Source: Amarobacillus sp046328225
GTDB lineage: Bacteria > Chloroflexota > Dehalococcoidia > Tepidiformales > Tepidiformaceae
Direction of reading: 5' to 3'
Length of the DNA: 64,000 nucleotides
Assembly: GCA_046328225.1 (NCBI GenBank)
Contig: JAXLWZ010000002.1
Location: forward strand, 1-64,000
The notes under the pieces are model-generated. The model was not told where the DNA came from and made no database searches. It worked only from the letters and a program-made list of their open reading frames with translations. Both the position numbers and the translations under genes were made by a program. Position 1 is the stretch's first letter. Each line of letters begins with the position of its first letter. Positions 16,761 through 25,549 of the stretch are shown here, piece by piece.

Positions 16761-18940
16761 TGGCGGCCCCGGAGCTGGAGGAGGGCCCGGGCTGGCTGCC
16801 CGTCGGTGAAGAGCCCCACCCGAGCGGCAGCATCACCCACCTCACGGTGCTCCGCCACGGCGGCATCTCCGTGCTCAGTCTCCCCAGCGGCGATATCGAC
16901 GCGCGCAGCGAGCCCGCCACCGGCCTCTACGCGCGCGACACGCGCCACCTTTCGCGCCTGCGCTTCACCTTCGGCGGCGTGCCGCCCATCCTCCTCGATG
17001 CCCGCCGCCCGGAGACCCCGTTCAGCGCCATCTTCACCAACGGCGCTCTGCGCGATACGGCCGGCGACACCGTGCCCGCGCAAACCCTCGTCGTTCGCCG
17101 CCGCCGCGCGGTCTCCGGCAGACTCATCGAAAGCCTGAGCGTCTCGAACTACAGCCACGCCGGGCTCGAAGTCGACCTCCGGATCGAATTCGCCGCCGAC
17201 TTCCACGACATCTTCGAGGTCCGGGGCTACCCGCGGCGCACGCCCGCCGCCCCCGTGCGCGGCCGCTGCGAAGCCGATTGCGCCGTCTTCCGCTATCTCG
17301 GCGCAGATGGCGTGGCGCGCTCGACCACCATCGCCTTCTCCGAAACGCCGGCCCGCCTCACCACCCGCGACGCGCACTTCGTTCTCGCCCTCGGCCCGGG
17401 CGAAACGCGCGAGTTCTCCCTCGAAGTCTCCATCGACACCGAACCGTCCGGCACCAGCGTGGCGATGGCCACCGCCGACGTGCAGCGCCAGCAGCGCGAG
17501 TGGCTCGCCGAAGCCACCCACATCGAAACCAACCGCGACGACATCAACGCGCTCCTGCGCCGTTCCCTGCTCGATATCCATGCCCTGCAAACGACCACCG
17601 GTACCGACGCCTACCTCGCCGCGGGCGTGCCCTGGTTCGATACGCTCTTCGGCCGCGACAGTCTCATCGCGGGCATGGAACTGCTCGCCTTCGCACCCTC
17701 CGTGCTGCGAACCGCGCTGCTCACGCTCGCGAAGTACCAGGCCGAGGAGGAGGACGCCGCCCACGACGCGATGCCGGGCAAGATGCCCCACGAGCTCCGC
17801 TGGGGCGAACTCGCCCGCGCCGGCGAGGTGCCCTTCGGCCGCTACTACGGCAGCGTCGATGGCACGCCCCTGTTCGTCGTCGCCGCGTGGGAGTACCTGC
17901 GCTGGACGAGCGACACGGCCACGCTGCGCGAACTCTGGCCGCATATCCAGTCCGCCACCTGGTGGTGCCGCGAACAGATGGCGGCCGGCCCGCGCGGCTT
18001 CGTCGCCTATTCGCGCGTCTCCGCCGCCGGGCTCGAAAACCAGGGGTGGAAGGACTCGCACGATTGCATCGTCTGGCCCGATGGCCACCTCGTGGCGCCG
18101 CCCATCGCGCTCGCCGAGGTGCAGGGCTACGTCGCCGCCGCTCTCGCGTCCTACGGCTTCATCGCCGCCGCCCTCGGCGAGCCCGGCTCCGAAGACGCCG
18201 CCGAGGTCGCCTCGGATTTCGCGCGCGAAGTCGATGCCGCCTTCGGGCACGAACACCTCGGCTACGTCCTCTGCCTCGACGGCGCGGGCGAACCGGTGCC
18301 CACGCCCGCCACGAACGCCGGTCACCTGCTCTGGAGCGGCACCGCCCGCGCCGACTTCGCGCGCACGGCCGCGCTCCGGCTCATGCAGCCCGACCTCTTC
18401 AGCGGCTGGGGCCTTCGCACCCTCGCCTCGACGGTGCCCGGCTACAACCCGCTCGGATACCACAAGGGCTCCGTCTGGCCGCACGACAACGCCCTCATCC
18501 TCACGGGGATGCGCCGCTACGGGTTCGATGACCTCGCCGAGCGGCTGGGCACGGCGCTCATCGAGACCGCCCTCGCCTTCCCCGACTATTGCGTCCCCGA
18601 GCTCTTCTCCGGCGATGCGCGCGAATTCCGGGCGGTGCCGACGCCCTACCCGGTGGCATCGTGGCCGCAGGCCTGGGCGGCGGCCTCGATGCCGGCGGTG
18701 TTCACGGCCATGCTCGGGCTGCAACCCGGCCGGCCCGGCCAGCTGCGCGTCGTCCGGCCCATGCTCCCCGGTGGCATCGAAACCCTCGCCGTGCGCAACC
18801 TCCGCTTCGCCGGCGAAACCCTCGACCTCATCTTCCGCCGTGTCGGCCGCCATGTGAGCGTCGAGGTCGAACGCCAGCCCGGGAGCATCGAAGTGGTGCT
18901 TTCGCAGGCCTACCCGGGGGGCGCCGCGCCGGCCCCGTGA
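16760..18940 (+). CDS. Amylo-alpha-1,6-glucosidase-like glycoside hydrolase
   Basis: A 726-residue cytosolic enzyme. Residues 20-225 match the N-terminal glycogen-debranching (GDE_N-type) beta domain, with GLYARDTRHLSRL near 52-64. The C-terminal (alpha/alpha)6 barrel contains GVPWFDTLFGRDSLI near 290 and the acidic patch NQGWKDSHDCIVWPDG near 430, where general acid/base residues lie, then GYNPLGYHKGSVWPHDNALI. This is the bacterial debranching/trehalose-like family; the true substrate could be glycogen branches or another glucan. The start ATG overlaps the stop of the glycosyltransferase gene. Confidence 0.8.
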   Translation: MAAPELEEGPGWLPVGEEPHPSGSITHLTVLRHGGISVLSLPSGDIDARSEPATGLYARDTRHLSRLRFTFGGVPPILLDARRPETPFSAIFTNGALRDTAGDTVPAQTLVVRRRRAVSGRLIESLSVSNYSHAGLEVDLRIEFAADFHDIFEVRGYPRRTPAAPVRGRCEADCAVFRYLGADGVARSTTIAFSETPARLTTRDAHFVLALGPGETREFSLEVSIDTEPSGTSVAMATADVQRQQREWLAEATHIETNRDDINALLRRSLLDIHALQTTTGTDAYLAAGVPWFDTLFGRDSLIAGMELLAFAPSVLRTALLTLAKYQAEEEDAAHDAMPGKMPHELRWGELARAGEVPFGRYYGSVDGTPLFVVAAWEYLRWTSDTATLRELWPHIQSATWWCREQMAAGPRGFVAYSRVSAAGLENQGWKDSHDCIVWPDGHLVAPPIALAEVQGYVAAALASYGFIAAALGEPGSEDAAEVASDFAREVDAAFGHEHLGYVLCLDGAGEPVPTPATNAGHLLWSGTARADFARTAALRLMQPDLFSGWGLRTLASTVPGYNPLGYHKGSVWPHDNALILTGMRRYGFDDLAERLGTALIETALAFPDYCVPELFSGDAREFRAVPTPYPVASWPQAWAAASMPAVFTAMLGLQPGRPGQLRVVRPMLPGGIETLAVRNLRFAGETLDLIFRRVGRHVSVEVERQPGSIEVVLSQAYPGGAAPAP

Positions 18941-18949
18941 GCGCGCCGC

Positions 18950-19354
18950 TCAGCGCGCTTCGAGCACGTACTGCGTCTGCGTCACCTTCGCGATCAGGCG
19001 GCCGTCGGCCCCCCGGATGGCCGTCTCCCAGACGTGCGTGCGGCGGCCGATGTGCAGCGGCGTCGCCTCCGCGGTCACGGTTTCGCCCTCGCGCCCCGCG
19101 GCGAAGAAGTTCGTCTTCGATTCGAGCGTCGTCGTGCCCTGCCCATCGGCCAGGTTCAGCACCGCGCCATAGGCCCCGACGGTGTCGGCGAAGGCCATGA
19201 TCGCGCCCCCGTGCATGACGTTGGGGATGGTGCAGAGCTCGCGCGTGACGGTCAGCTCGGCGACCACGCGCTTGGGTTCCAGGGTGACGAACCGGAGCCC
19301 CATGGCGCCGGCAAAGAAGCCCGAGATGCGGGCGTTGGCCTCATCGGGAGTCAT
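18950..19354 (-). CDS. PaaI-type hotdog thioesterase
   Basis: A 134-residue single-hotdog protein. NVMHGGAIMAFADTVGAYGA holds the HGG turn and the catalytic acidic residue of the 4HBT/PaaI group, and TNFFAAGREGETV follows as the second half of the fold. Members hydrolyse acyl- or aryl-CoA thioesters. The frame is open for 13 more codons upstream, but ATG 19354 has GGAGGG 5 nt before it. It converges with the debranching enzyme gene (9-nt gap) and diverges from the Nudix-LuxR gene. Confidence 0.8.
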   Translation of the reverse strand: MTPDEANARISGFFAGAMGLRFVTLEPKRVVAELTVTRELCTIPNVMHGGAIMAFADTVGAYGAVLNLADGQGTTTLESKTNFFAAGREGETVTAEATPLHIGRRTHVWETAIRGADGRLIAKVTQTQYVLEAR

Positions 19355-19463
19355 GGTTGTCCCTCCGGCGCGCATCCTGCCACAGCCCGCCACCCCCCGC
19401 GAGCCTCACGGCCTTCCGGTGGCCTTGTCGAATCGCTACGATGCGCCGCTGGAGGTCGCGGCC

Positions 19464-20525
19464 ATGCCAGCGGAACATCCCATGAGACCCTCGCCCGGCT
19501 CCGTGCGCGATGCGCTGGCGTGGCAGTTCGCGGACGGCGGCAGGGCCCGTGATCCCGCCTGGCAGCTCTTCGTGCGGCCGCGTGGCGAGGAAGCGCTTCG
19601 CAACATCTCCACCTTCGAAGGCGTCGGCCCGATCGACGACTGGGCAGTGCTGAATGGCGGCTTCGGCCGGCTGTTCTCCACCTTCATCTCGATCGACGGC
19701 CGGCCGGTGTGGGACCAGTACGGCATTGACGAGGGCCCTCTCGCGCCGCGGCCGGGCCCGGCCGGAATGCCGCGACGAGATGCGCTCGGGGGCGCCGTCG
19801 TCGTTCCCTATGTCGGCACTCCCGGCGGTGGCTGCCTGGTCGGGGTCATTCGCCACGAACGTCCTCTCCCCGGCATCGTGACCGTCGAGCTCCCGCGCGG
19901 GTTCGCCGAACCGGGCGAAACGGCCCAGATCACCGCCATCTCCGAGATGATTGAGGAGTTCGGGGTCGACGGCTACGGCCCGTCACGCACGCAGGAGATC
20001 CGCCGGCTCGGCCGCATCAACGCCAACACGGCCTTCTACACCGGGTTTGTCGAGGTGTACGCCGCCCGTTTCCAGCCCCAGGGCGAGGCATGGACACACG
20101 CCGCCCGCGAAGCTGACGCCCGGGAGGTCATCCTCCCATGGACCCGAAGCGGCCGGACCGGGCTGCTGGTCCCGCTCGCCCGCCTGTGCCGGCCGGGTGC
20201 GATCGAGTGCGGCATCAGCGCGGCCGCCCTCTGGCACTTCCGCGCCTTCCTTGAGCACGAGTCGGCCGAACCGATGGATACCGCCTCCCTCATTGAGGAG
20301 CTTGAGGGACAGTCCTCCGCGCACCCAATCGAGCCGCTCGACGAACGCGAAAAGCAGCTGCTCCGGCTCGCTGCCGATGGCCTGACCGACGCCGACATCG
20401 CCCACGAGATCGGGCTCGCACCGGGCTCGCTTCGGAACATGTTCTCCGAGATCTACCAGAAGCTCGGGGTCCCGAACCGGCCGGCCGCCGTCGCCGAGGC
20501 CTTTCGCCAGGGCATCATCACCTGA
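19464..20525 (+). CDS. Nudix-domain / LuxR-HTH fusion regulator
   Basis: A 353-residue protein with two recognisable parts. Residues 105-245 look like a Nudix fold: the box runs G146-FAEPG-E152-TAQITAI-S160-E-M-I-E-E-F-G-V168, matching GX5EX7REUXEEXGU except that Arg is replaced by S160. Residues 292-351 are a complete LuxR/GerE helix-turn-helix (LDEREKQLLRLAADGLTDAD, then a recognition helix, then YQKLGVPNR). This suggests a transcription factor that senses a nucleotide-linked metabolite. NrtR and related regulators fuse Nudix with a winged helix, but a C-terminal LuxR domain is unusual. ATG 19464 has GGAGG 8 nt upstream; TACGAT at 19437 may be a -10. Confidence 0.75.
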   Translation: MPAEHPMRPSPGSVRDALAWQFADGGRARDPAWQLFVRPRGEEALRNISTFEGVGPIDDWAVLNGGFGRLFSTFISIDGRPVWDQYGIDEGPLAPRPGPAGMPRRDALGGAVVVPYVGTPGGGCLVGVIRHERPLPGIVTVELPRGFAEPGETAQITAISEMIEEFGVDGYGPSRTQEIRRLGRINANTAFYTGFVEVYAARFQPQGEAWTHAAREADAREVILPWTRSGRTGLLVPLARLCRPGAIECGISAAALWHFRAFLEHESAEPMDTASLIEELEGQSSAHPIEPLDEREKQLLRLAADGLTDADIAHEIGLAPGSLRNMFSEIYQKLGVPNRPAAVAEAFRQGIIT

Positions 20526-20667
20526 CGATCAACGGGTGACGAATCTCGCCGCGAATGACGAGCTTTATCGCTCAACCTCCGCCGCCCTGGAGGGCACGCT
20601 GTGGACATGGCGCTGATGCGCTGGAACCCGCCGCCGGAAGGCGGCCCACTCGCGGAGGAGTCTCGCA

Positions 20668-21123
20668 ATGGAAACCCAAGTTCGTCCCTCGTCGTTTCGC
20701 TCGGCCATGCTCGCGATGCTCGCCCTCTTCATCGTCGGCGGCTCCGCCCTCCTGGCGAACGTCAGCACCAGCCACGCGGCTCCGGCGGCCAACAGCTGCT
20801 CCTGTGTGGAGTACGTGAAGTCCCAGACGGGGCTGAGCGGTGGCCTCGGCGCCGCCGCGAACTACACCGAGTCGCAGATGAACGCTCGCGGCTACAAGCG
20901 CGTGTCGCCCCAGAAGGGTGCCATCGCCGTCTGGGATCGCAACAAGAAGGGCGCTTTGGGTGACGGCCACATGGCGATCGTCAACTCGGCCAGCTACAAC
21001 AGCAAGACGAAGCTGTGGACGATTCAGTTCCGCCATGTGAACTGGAACTACAACTGCACCGTCCACACCATCACTCCGTCCTGGAGCAACCTCGACGGCA
21101 TCAACTTCTACGTCAAGAAGTAG
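20668..21123 (+). CDS. Secreted CHAP-domain amidase/endopeptidase
   Basis: A 151-residue exported peptidoglycan hydrolase. Signal peptide 1-37 ends near SHAAPA. The mature part is a single CHAP domain: CVEYV supplies the nucleophile C46 (C44 two residues before may form a disulfide), and GHMAIV supplies H101. No separate cell-wall-binding domain is present, so it is minimal. It is likely an N-acetylmuramoyl-L-alanine amidase or D,L-endopeptidase acting outside the membrane in wall turnover. GGAGG precedes the ATG by 8-9 nt, and a GNRA-loop terminator follows at 21151. Confidence 0.85.
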   Translation: METQVRPSSFRSAMLAMLALFIVGGSALLANVSTSHAAPAANSCSCVEYVKSQTGLSGGLGAAANYTESQMNARGYKRVSPQKGAIAVWDRNKKGALGDGHMAIVNSASYNSKTKLWTIQFRHVNWNYNCTVHTITPSWSNLDGINFYVKK

Positions 21124-21150
21124 CCATACGTCCGGTGGTTGGAAGCACCC

Positions 21151-21172
21151 CGGCCCGCCGCAAGGCGGGCCG
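21151..21172 (+). terminator. Terminator after CHAP gene
   Basis: A 9-bp stem CGGCCCGCC/GGCGGGCCG with GCAA tetraloop, followed by TTT, lies 27 nt past the stop. Confidence 0.75.
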
Positions 21173-21189
21173 TTTGCGTCCCGCGAGCC

Positions 21190-21702
21190 TCACGGCAGCG
21201 CCAGCAGCGCCTCCGCGAGCGCCGCGTTCACTTCGTCCATGCGCTTGTTGAAGCGCCGGTAGTCCGAGACGTTGCGCGTCCGCACCGATTCGCGGCCCTG
21301 TTCCATGGTCGCGACATAATCCGACATCACGCCGTCGAACCGCGTGTCCCACTCCGCGTAGCGCGCCACGCTCGACTTCAGGTCGCGCAGCGACATCGCC
21401 GTGCAGGTCATGTTCGATGCGTACAGCGTGAACTCCGTTCGGAACTCGTCGCGGCTCGAGAACTTGCCATCGGGCCAGCGCCCGCGGAAGTCGTTCGTCA
21501 GCCGGATGAGGCGCGTCGCCCCTTCGTTCACGGCGCGTGTGTAGCGGAAGTCGTTCTCGCGCGGGGTGCGGGCGCCGCTGGCGGGCGTCGCCGTCGGGGT
21601 CGTGCAGGGCGGAGCGTCCGGGAGCGAGGTCGCGCCCCCGCAGGCGCTGGCAAAGGGCGCCGAGAAGGCCAACAACGCGACCGCCGCGCCCAGGCGTCTC
21701 AC
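21190..21702 (-). CDS. Lipoprotein of unknown function
   Basis: A 170-residue exported protein. The N-terminus has a hydrophobic helix and a lipobox-like FASAC at 17-21, followed by a Pro/Thr linker. The rest is helical and charged, with no recognised family and possible four-helix character. Its GTG start overlaps the stop of rdgB (GTGA), so it is translated from the same mRNA; whether the two share a function is doubtful. Confidence 0.6.
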   Translation of the reverse strand: MRRLGAAVALLAFSAPFASACGGATSLPDAPPCTTPTATPASGARTPRENDFRYTRAVNEGATRLIRLTNDFRGRWPDGKFSSRDEFRTEFTLYASNMTCTAMSLRDLKSSVARYAEWDTRFDGVMSDYVATMEQGRESVRTRNVSDYRRFNKRMDEVNAALAEALLALP

Positions 21703-22292
21703 CCGGGCAAGCCGCGCAGATACTCGGCCGCAGCGCGCACGGCCTTCCCGCGGTGGCTCACCGCATCCTTTTCATCGTCCGAAAGCTGCGCCGCCGTGCG
21801 ACCATCCGCGACCACGAAGGCAGGGTCATACCCGAAACCGCGTTCGCCGCGCTTTTCGCGGCCAATGCGCCCTTCGAACGTCGCTTCGCTGAGATGCACG
21901 CGCCCGTCCGGGTGCGCGACCGCGACGACGGCACGGTAACGCGCTGCCCGTTCGCCATCGGGCACGCCCGCGAGCTCGTGCAGGAGCAGGTCCAGGCGGC
22001 CGGCATCATCGAGCCCCGGGCCGCCGTAGCGCGCGGAGTACATCCCCGGCCCGCCGCCGAGCGCATCGACCTCGATGCCCGAGTCGTCGGCGAGCGCGAG
22101 GCATCGCCCGGCGGCCGCGAAGGCGCGTGCCTTCTTCGCCGCGTTCTCCGCGTAGCTCGCACCATCCTCGACGACGTCGAGCGCGATGCCCAGCTCATGC
22201 GGCGTCACGACCGCGAACGGCAGGCCGGCGAGGAGGCGGCGGAACTCGCGCACCTTCCCGGGGTTGTTCGTCGCGAGCAGCAGGCGCCTCAC
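21699..22292 (-). CDS. rdgB: dITP/XTP pyrophosphatase (RdgB/HAM1)
   Basis: A house-cleaning nucleotidase that hydrolyses dITP, ITP and XTP to the monophosphate, preventing their incorporation into DNA. LLLATNNPGKVREF at the N-terminus, SYAENAAKKA, ADDSGIEVDALGGGPG and ERGFGYDPAF followed by SHRGKA are all family signatures and include the Mg-binding acidic residues. The start is chosen as GTG 22292 because the protein then begins directly before the LLATNNPGK strand, as usual; a TTG at 22328 would add 12 residues. Confidence 0.9.
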   Translation of the reverse strand: MRRLLLATNNPGKVREFRRLLAGLPFAVVTPHELGIALDVVEDGASYAENAAKKARAFAAAGRCLALADDSGIEVDALGGGPGMYSARYGGPGLDDAGRLDLLLHELAGVPDGERAARYRAVVAVAHPDGRVHLSEATFEGRIGREKRGERGFGYDPAFVVADGRTAAQLSDDEKDAVSHRGKAVRAAAEYLRGLPG

Positions 22293-22341
22293 CCCACCGA
22301 TCTTGGCCGGGGCGCCGCCGCGCGACAAGGCCCCCGCGCGC

Positions 22342-23124
22342 TTAGGAGCCGGTGAACACCGCCGCCCGCCGCTCGACGAAGGAACGGATGCCTTCCTTCG
22401 CGTCGTTCGTATCGAGCACGGTCGCGCGGATGTCGGCGATGGCGGCGATGCCCGCGGCCTCGGCGGCCTCGACGTAGCGGCGCGCCGCCTTCTTCGTCAC
22501 CTGCGTGCCGAGCGGCGCGTTCGCGGCGATCAGCTCCGCCACCCGCATCGCCCGCTCGACCTGCTGCCCGAGCGGCACGACCTCCTGCACGAGGCCGATG
22601 CGCAACGCCTCCGCCGCGCCGAATTCGTCGGCCAGCAGCAGGTGGTACATCGCGTCGCCCCAGCCCATGCGGCTGAGGAAGCGGAAGTGCGCCCCCGCCA
22701 GCGGCGCAATCCCGCGCTTGGGCTCCATCTGGCAGAAGCGCGCGTTGTCGGCGCAGATGACGATGTCGCCCGCGAGCATCATCTCGATGCCCACCGTGAA
22801 GGTGATGCCCTGCACCGCCGTCACGAGCGGCTTGCGGCAGGCGCGCTGCACCCCGAACGGGTCCACGCCGTCGTACGGCGCGCGCTTCTCGGCCGTCGGT
22901 CCGAAGAACTTCGGCATGTCCAGGCCCGCGGTGAAGTGGTCGCCCTCGGCGCAGAGCACGCCCACCCACAGCTCCGGGTCCTCGTCCAGCTCCGTCAGCG
23001 CCGCCGAAAGCTGCGCCGTCATCTCCGGCACGAACGCGTTGCGGCGCTCGACGTTGTCGATCGTGATCTTGAGGATGCGGCCCACCCGCTCCGACCGAAC
23101 CTCGCCCGGCTTCTCATCCGCCAT
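22342..23124 (-). CDS. Enoyl-CoA hydratase/isomerase family protein
   Basis: A 260-residue crotonase. HFTAGLDMPKFF carries the oxyanion-hole region and GITFTVGIEMMLAGDIVICA the second oxyanion Gly and E of the first catalytic position; CQMEPKRGIAPLAGA holds the glutamate equivalent to the second acid. Hydration or isomerisation of an acyl-CoA is likely. ATG 23124 follows AGGAGA by 6 nt. It is divergent from an HxlR regulator at 23263 across a short AT-richer promoter region, so that regulator is a candidate controller. Confidence 0.8.
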   Translation of the reverse strand: MADEKPGEVRSERVGRILKITIDNVERRNAFVPEMTAQLSAALTELDEDPELWVGVLCAEGDHFTAGLDMPKFFGPTAEKRAPYDGVDPFGVQRACRKPLVTAVQGITFTVGIEMMLAGDIVICADNARFCQMEPKRGIAPLAGAHFRFLSRMGWGDAMYHLLLADEFGAAEALRIGLVQEVVPLGQQVERAMRVAELIAANAPLGTQVTKKAARRYVEAAEAAGIAAIADIRATVLDTNDAKEGIRSFVERRAAVFTGS

Positions 23125-23162
23125 CGTTTTCTCCTGTTTGCCTCTCCCCGGCATGGGGCCCG

Positions 23163-23240
23163 TGGCTATGTATTCCCGTAGTGACTATCGATTCTTATAC
23201 TGAGGCCATTGACGATGGTCAAGCCCGCACCGAACGATGC
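23163..23240. promoter_or_regulatory. Divergent promoter region crotonase/HxlR
   Basis: This stretch is clearly less GC-rich than its surroundings and holds GACTATCGATTCTTATACTG near 23181-23200, then a small inverted repeat TTGACGATGGTCAA (23209-23222). It is the likely binding region for HxlR and holds the promoters of both divergent genes. Exact -10/-35 boxes were not resolved. Confidence 0.4.
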
Positions 23241-23262
23241 ACCCACGCCCCGGAGGTCCCCC

Positions 23263-23625
23263 ATGAGCGAGCCGCGAACGTACGAAAGCCAGGCCAGCTG
23301 CCCCGTCGCGCGCACGCTCGACGTCGTGGGCGACCGCTGGACCATCCTCGTGCTGCGCGACCTCTCGTGGGGGAGGCGGCGCTTCGGCACCCTGCACGAA
23401 TCGCTGCGCGGCATCTCCGCGAACCTCCTCTCCGAGCGGCTCAAGCGCCTGGAAGAGCACGGCATGGTCGAGCGCGTGTTCTATAGCGACCACCCGCCGC
23501 GCGCGGAGTACCGCCTGAGCGCGAAGGGCCGCGCCTTCATCCCCGTGCTCCTCGCCCTGCGCGAATTCGGCGAGGCGTGGGAGTTCGGCCCCGGCGAAAC
23601 GCCCGCGCGCCCCCCGGTCCGCTAG
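23263..23625 (+). CDS. HxlR-family transcriptional regulator
   Basis: A 120-residue winged-helix protein. CPVARTLDVVGDRWTILVLRDL is the HxlR signature with its N-terminal Cys, often redox- or aldehyde-reactive; RRFGTLHESLRGISANLLSERL is the recognition helix region, and the PRAEYRLSAKGR wing follows. Dimers usually bind inverted repeats in divergent promoters. ATG 23263 is preceded by GGAGG with 6 nt spacing. A medium-chain dehydrogenase follows 58 nt downstream, and a crotonase is divergent; both could be targets. Confidence 0.85.
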   Translation: MSEPRTYESQASCPVARTLDVVGDRWTILVLRDLSWGRRRFGTLHESLRGISANLLSERLKRLEEHGMVERVFYSDHPPRAEYRLSAKGRAFIPVLLALREFGEAWEFGPGETPARPPVR

Positions 23626-23683
23626 CGCCGCGCGCCCCCGTTCGCCACACTGCCTTCGCCGGGCCGCCGGCGAGGGAGGCCGC

Positions 23684-24748
23684 ATGCGCGCCATGGTGCT
23701 CCGCGGGACGACGCTCGCCATCGAAGAGGTGCCGCGCCCCGCGCCCGGGACCGGGCAGCTTCTCGCCCGCGTCCTCGCCTGCGGCATCTGCGGCAGCGAC
23801 CTCCATGCCGCGAGGCATATCGACGCGATGACCGCCGCCGCGGGCGGACCCGGGCTCGCGAACGCGGGCATCGTCATGGGCCACGAATTCGTCGCCGAAG
23901 TGGTCGAGGCCGGGCCGGGTGTCGAAGGCTTCGCCCCCGGCGACCGTGTCACCTCCATGCCCGTGCTGGTCGACCCGGCGAGCGGCCGCGTGCTCGCGCT
24001 GGGCTACAACCCTGCCGCGCCCGGGGCCTACGCCGAGTACCTGCTGCTCACGGCCGCGCTGTGCCTGCCCGTGCCGGCGGCCCTCGAAAGCGCCGTGGCC
24101 GCAACGACCGAGCCCTGCGCCGTCGGCCTCCATGCCGTGCGCGAATCCCGCATCCAGCCCGGCGAGCCTGCCCTCGTGATGGGCGCCGGCCCCATCGGGC
24201 TCATGACGCTGCTCTGGCTGCGCGATGCCGGCGTGCGCTTCATCGCCGTCAGCGATCCCGCCCCCGAACGCCGCGCACTCGCGCGCGCGCTCGGCGCCAC
24301 CGCCGTCTTCGACCCCACCGAGGGCATGCTCGCGACGGCCCTGGCGGATGCGCTGCCCGCGCCCGAGGCCGCCGGCGGCCTCCCCGCGGGCTACATGTCC
24401 GAGGGCGGCACCGCCGCGCCGCCCGTGGTGTTCGAATGCGTCGGCGTGCCCGGGACGCTCCAGCAGGCGATGCAGCTCGTGCAGCCGAAGGGGCGCGTCG
24501 TGGTCGTGGGCGTGTGCATGGAGCCCGATCGCATCACCCCCAGCCTCGGGGTGACGAAGCAGCTCACCCTCCAGTTCGTGCTCGGCTACACCGCCGCCGA
24601 ATATGCCGAGGCGCTCGACGCCATCGCCGGCGGCCGCGTCGATACCCGCCCGCTGGTGACGCGCACGGTCGGGCTCGATGAGCTGCCGGCGGCGTTCGCG
24701 GCGCTCGCCGGCCCGCGCGACTGCAAGGTCGTGTACGTCGCGGGCTGA
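23684..24748 (+). CDS. Zinc-dependent alcohol dehydrogenase (MDR family)
   Basis: A 354-residue medium-chain dehydrogenase. Catalytic zinc ligands are C33 (ACGICGSD) and the H67-E68 pair in MGHEF; the third lies in TTEPCAVGLHA. The cofactor motif GAGPIGLMTLLW marks the Rossmann domain. The four-Cys structural zinc loop of classic ADHs is absent. Oxidation of a polyol, threonine-like or aromatic alcohol is possible. GAGGGAGGCC provides the ribosome-binding site. Its position behind an HxlR regulator suggests inducible expression. Confidence 0.85.
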   Translation: MRAMVLRGTTLAIEEVPRPAPGTGQLLARVLACGICGSDLHAARHIDAMTAAAGGPGLANAGIVMGHEFVAEVVEAGPGVEGFAPGDRVTSMPVLVDPASGRVLALGYNPAAPGAYAEYLLLTAALCLPVPAALESAVAATTEPCAVGLHAVRESRIQPGEPALVMGAGPIGLMTLLWLRDAGVRFIAVSDPAPERRALARALGATAVFDPTEGMLATALADALPAPEAAGGLPAGYMSEGGTAAPPVVFECVGVPGTLQQAMQLVQPKGRVVVVGVCMEPDRITPSLGVTKQLTLQFVLGYTAAEYAEALDAIAGGRVDTRPLVTRTVGLDELPAAFAALAGPRDCKVVYVAG

Positions 24749-24795
24749 TCGCGCATCGGGCCTTTGGCCGATGCCGGGAGTGCCCACTCGCCCGC

Positions 24796-24801
24796 TACAC
24801 T
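24796..24801 (+). promoter_or_regulatory. -10 box, leaderless start at 24808
   Basis: TACACT is followed by exactly 6 nt and ATG 24808, with no Shine-Dalgarno. Confidence 0.55.
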
Positions 24802-24807
24802 TCGACG

Positions 24808-25344
24808 ATGCGCCACCCGCACCACGGCTCCCGCTTCTGCATGTCCTGCGGCGAAATGACCGTCGCCGCCGGGCGCGAAGGGGACCGCGAATGCCCCGCG
24901 TGCGGCTTCGCGCAGCGCATGCATCCCCGGCCCTGCGCCGCCGGCCTGCCCGTGCGCGACGGCCGCTTCCTGCTTGTGCGGCGCGATATCGAACCCCGGC
25001 GCGGGCTCTGGCAGGTGCCCGGCGGCTTCATGGAGCTCGGCGAAAGCCCCGCCGAGGCGGCCGCCCGCGAACTGCGCGAGGAGGCCCTCCTCGAGACGGG
25101 TGAGATGCGCCTCCTCGGCGTCTACACCCCCGTCGTCAACAGCCTCGTCGTCATCGCCTTCGAAGCCGAGGCCCTGAACGAAGGCGGTGCCGGCCACGAG
25201 ACGCAGGAAGTGCGCTGGTTCCGTCCCGAGGAGACGCCCTGGGACGAGCTCTCCTTCTCCTCGTCCGAGTTCACCATTCGCGACTGGATGCGGCGCAACG
25301 GGCTCGCCGTGCCGGGCGCGCTGGTCACGACCTGGGGCGGCTGA
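24808..25344 (+). CDS. Nudix hydrolase with N-terminal zinc ribbon
   Basis: A 178-residue protein. A zinc ribbon CMSCG (11-15) with CPACG (29-33) precedes a Nudix fold whose box is GGFMELGESPAEAAARELRE and continues EALLE; the usual final Gly is Leu. The ribbon-Nudix arrangement resembles the NudC-like group (NAD pyrophosphatases) and related ADP-ribose/ADP-sugar hydrolases. The C-terminal SFSSSEFTIRDW may contact the substrate. The start is well supported by the TACACT box 6 nt upstream. Confidence 0.8.
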   Translation: MRHPHHGSRFCMSCGEMTVAAGREGDRECPACGFAQRMHPRPCAAGLPVRDGRFLLVRRDIEPRRGLWQVPGGFMELGESPAEAAARELREEALLETGEMRLLGVYTPVVNSLVVIAFEAEALNEGGAGHETQEVRWFRPEETPWDELSFSSSEFTIRDWMRRNGLAVPGALVTTWGG

Positions 25345-25429
25345 ACCTGCCGGCGCCCGCGGGGGTGTTCGCGCCCGGGCCGATCCCGTATCCTTGCCTG
25401 TATCAATAGCAGCGATAGAGGAGGCTGGC

Positions 25430-25531
25430 ATGGGAGACAAGAGCCCGAAGGCAACGGCGAAATCCAACAAGCAGAAGGCGACCGCGAAGAACACCCGCAC
25501 CACCGCCTCCGCGAGCGAACCCAAGAAGTAG
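25430..25531 (+). CDS. MGDKSPK micro-protein, 33 residues
   Basis: A 33-residue, Lys/Ala/Thr-rich, strongly basic peptide beginning MGDKSPKATAKSNKQK. Evidence that it is real: GAGGAGG at ideal distance from the ATG, a TATCAAT box about 25 nt further upstream, and its own hairpin terminator 19 nt past the stop. I recall short proteins beginning MGDKSPK in many unrelated bacteria, none characterised; this recall needs a database check. Nucleic-acid binding is only suggested by the charge. Confidence 0.65.
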   Translation: MGDKSPKATAKSNKQKATAKNTRTTASASEPKK

Positions 25532-25549
25532 GTCCCGGCACGCCCGGGT

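Noticed and set aside
24808..25344. NADH pyrophosphatase NudC by name
   Set aside because: The zinc ribbon fits, but the SQPWPxPxS motif after the Nudix box that marks NudC is absent, so only a family-level call is made.
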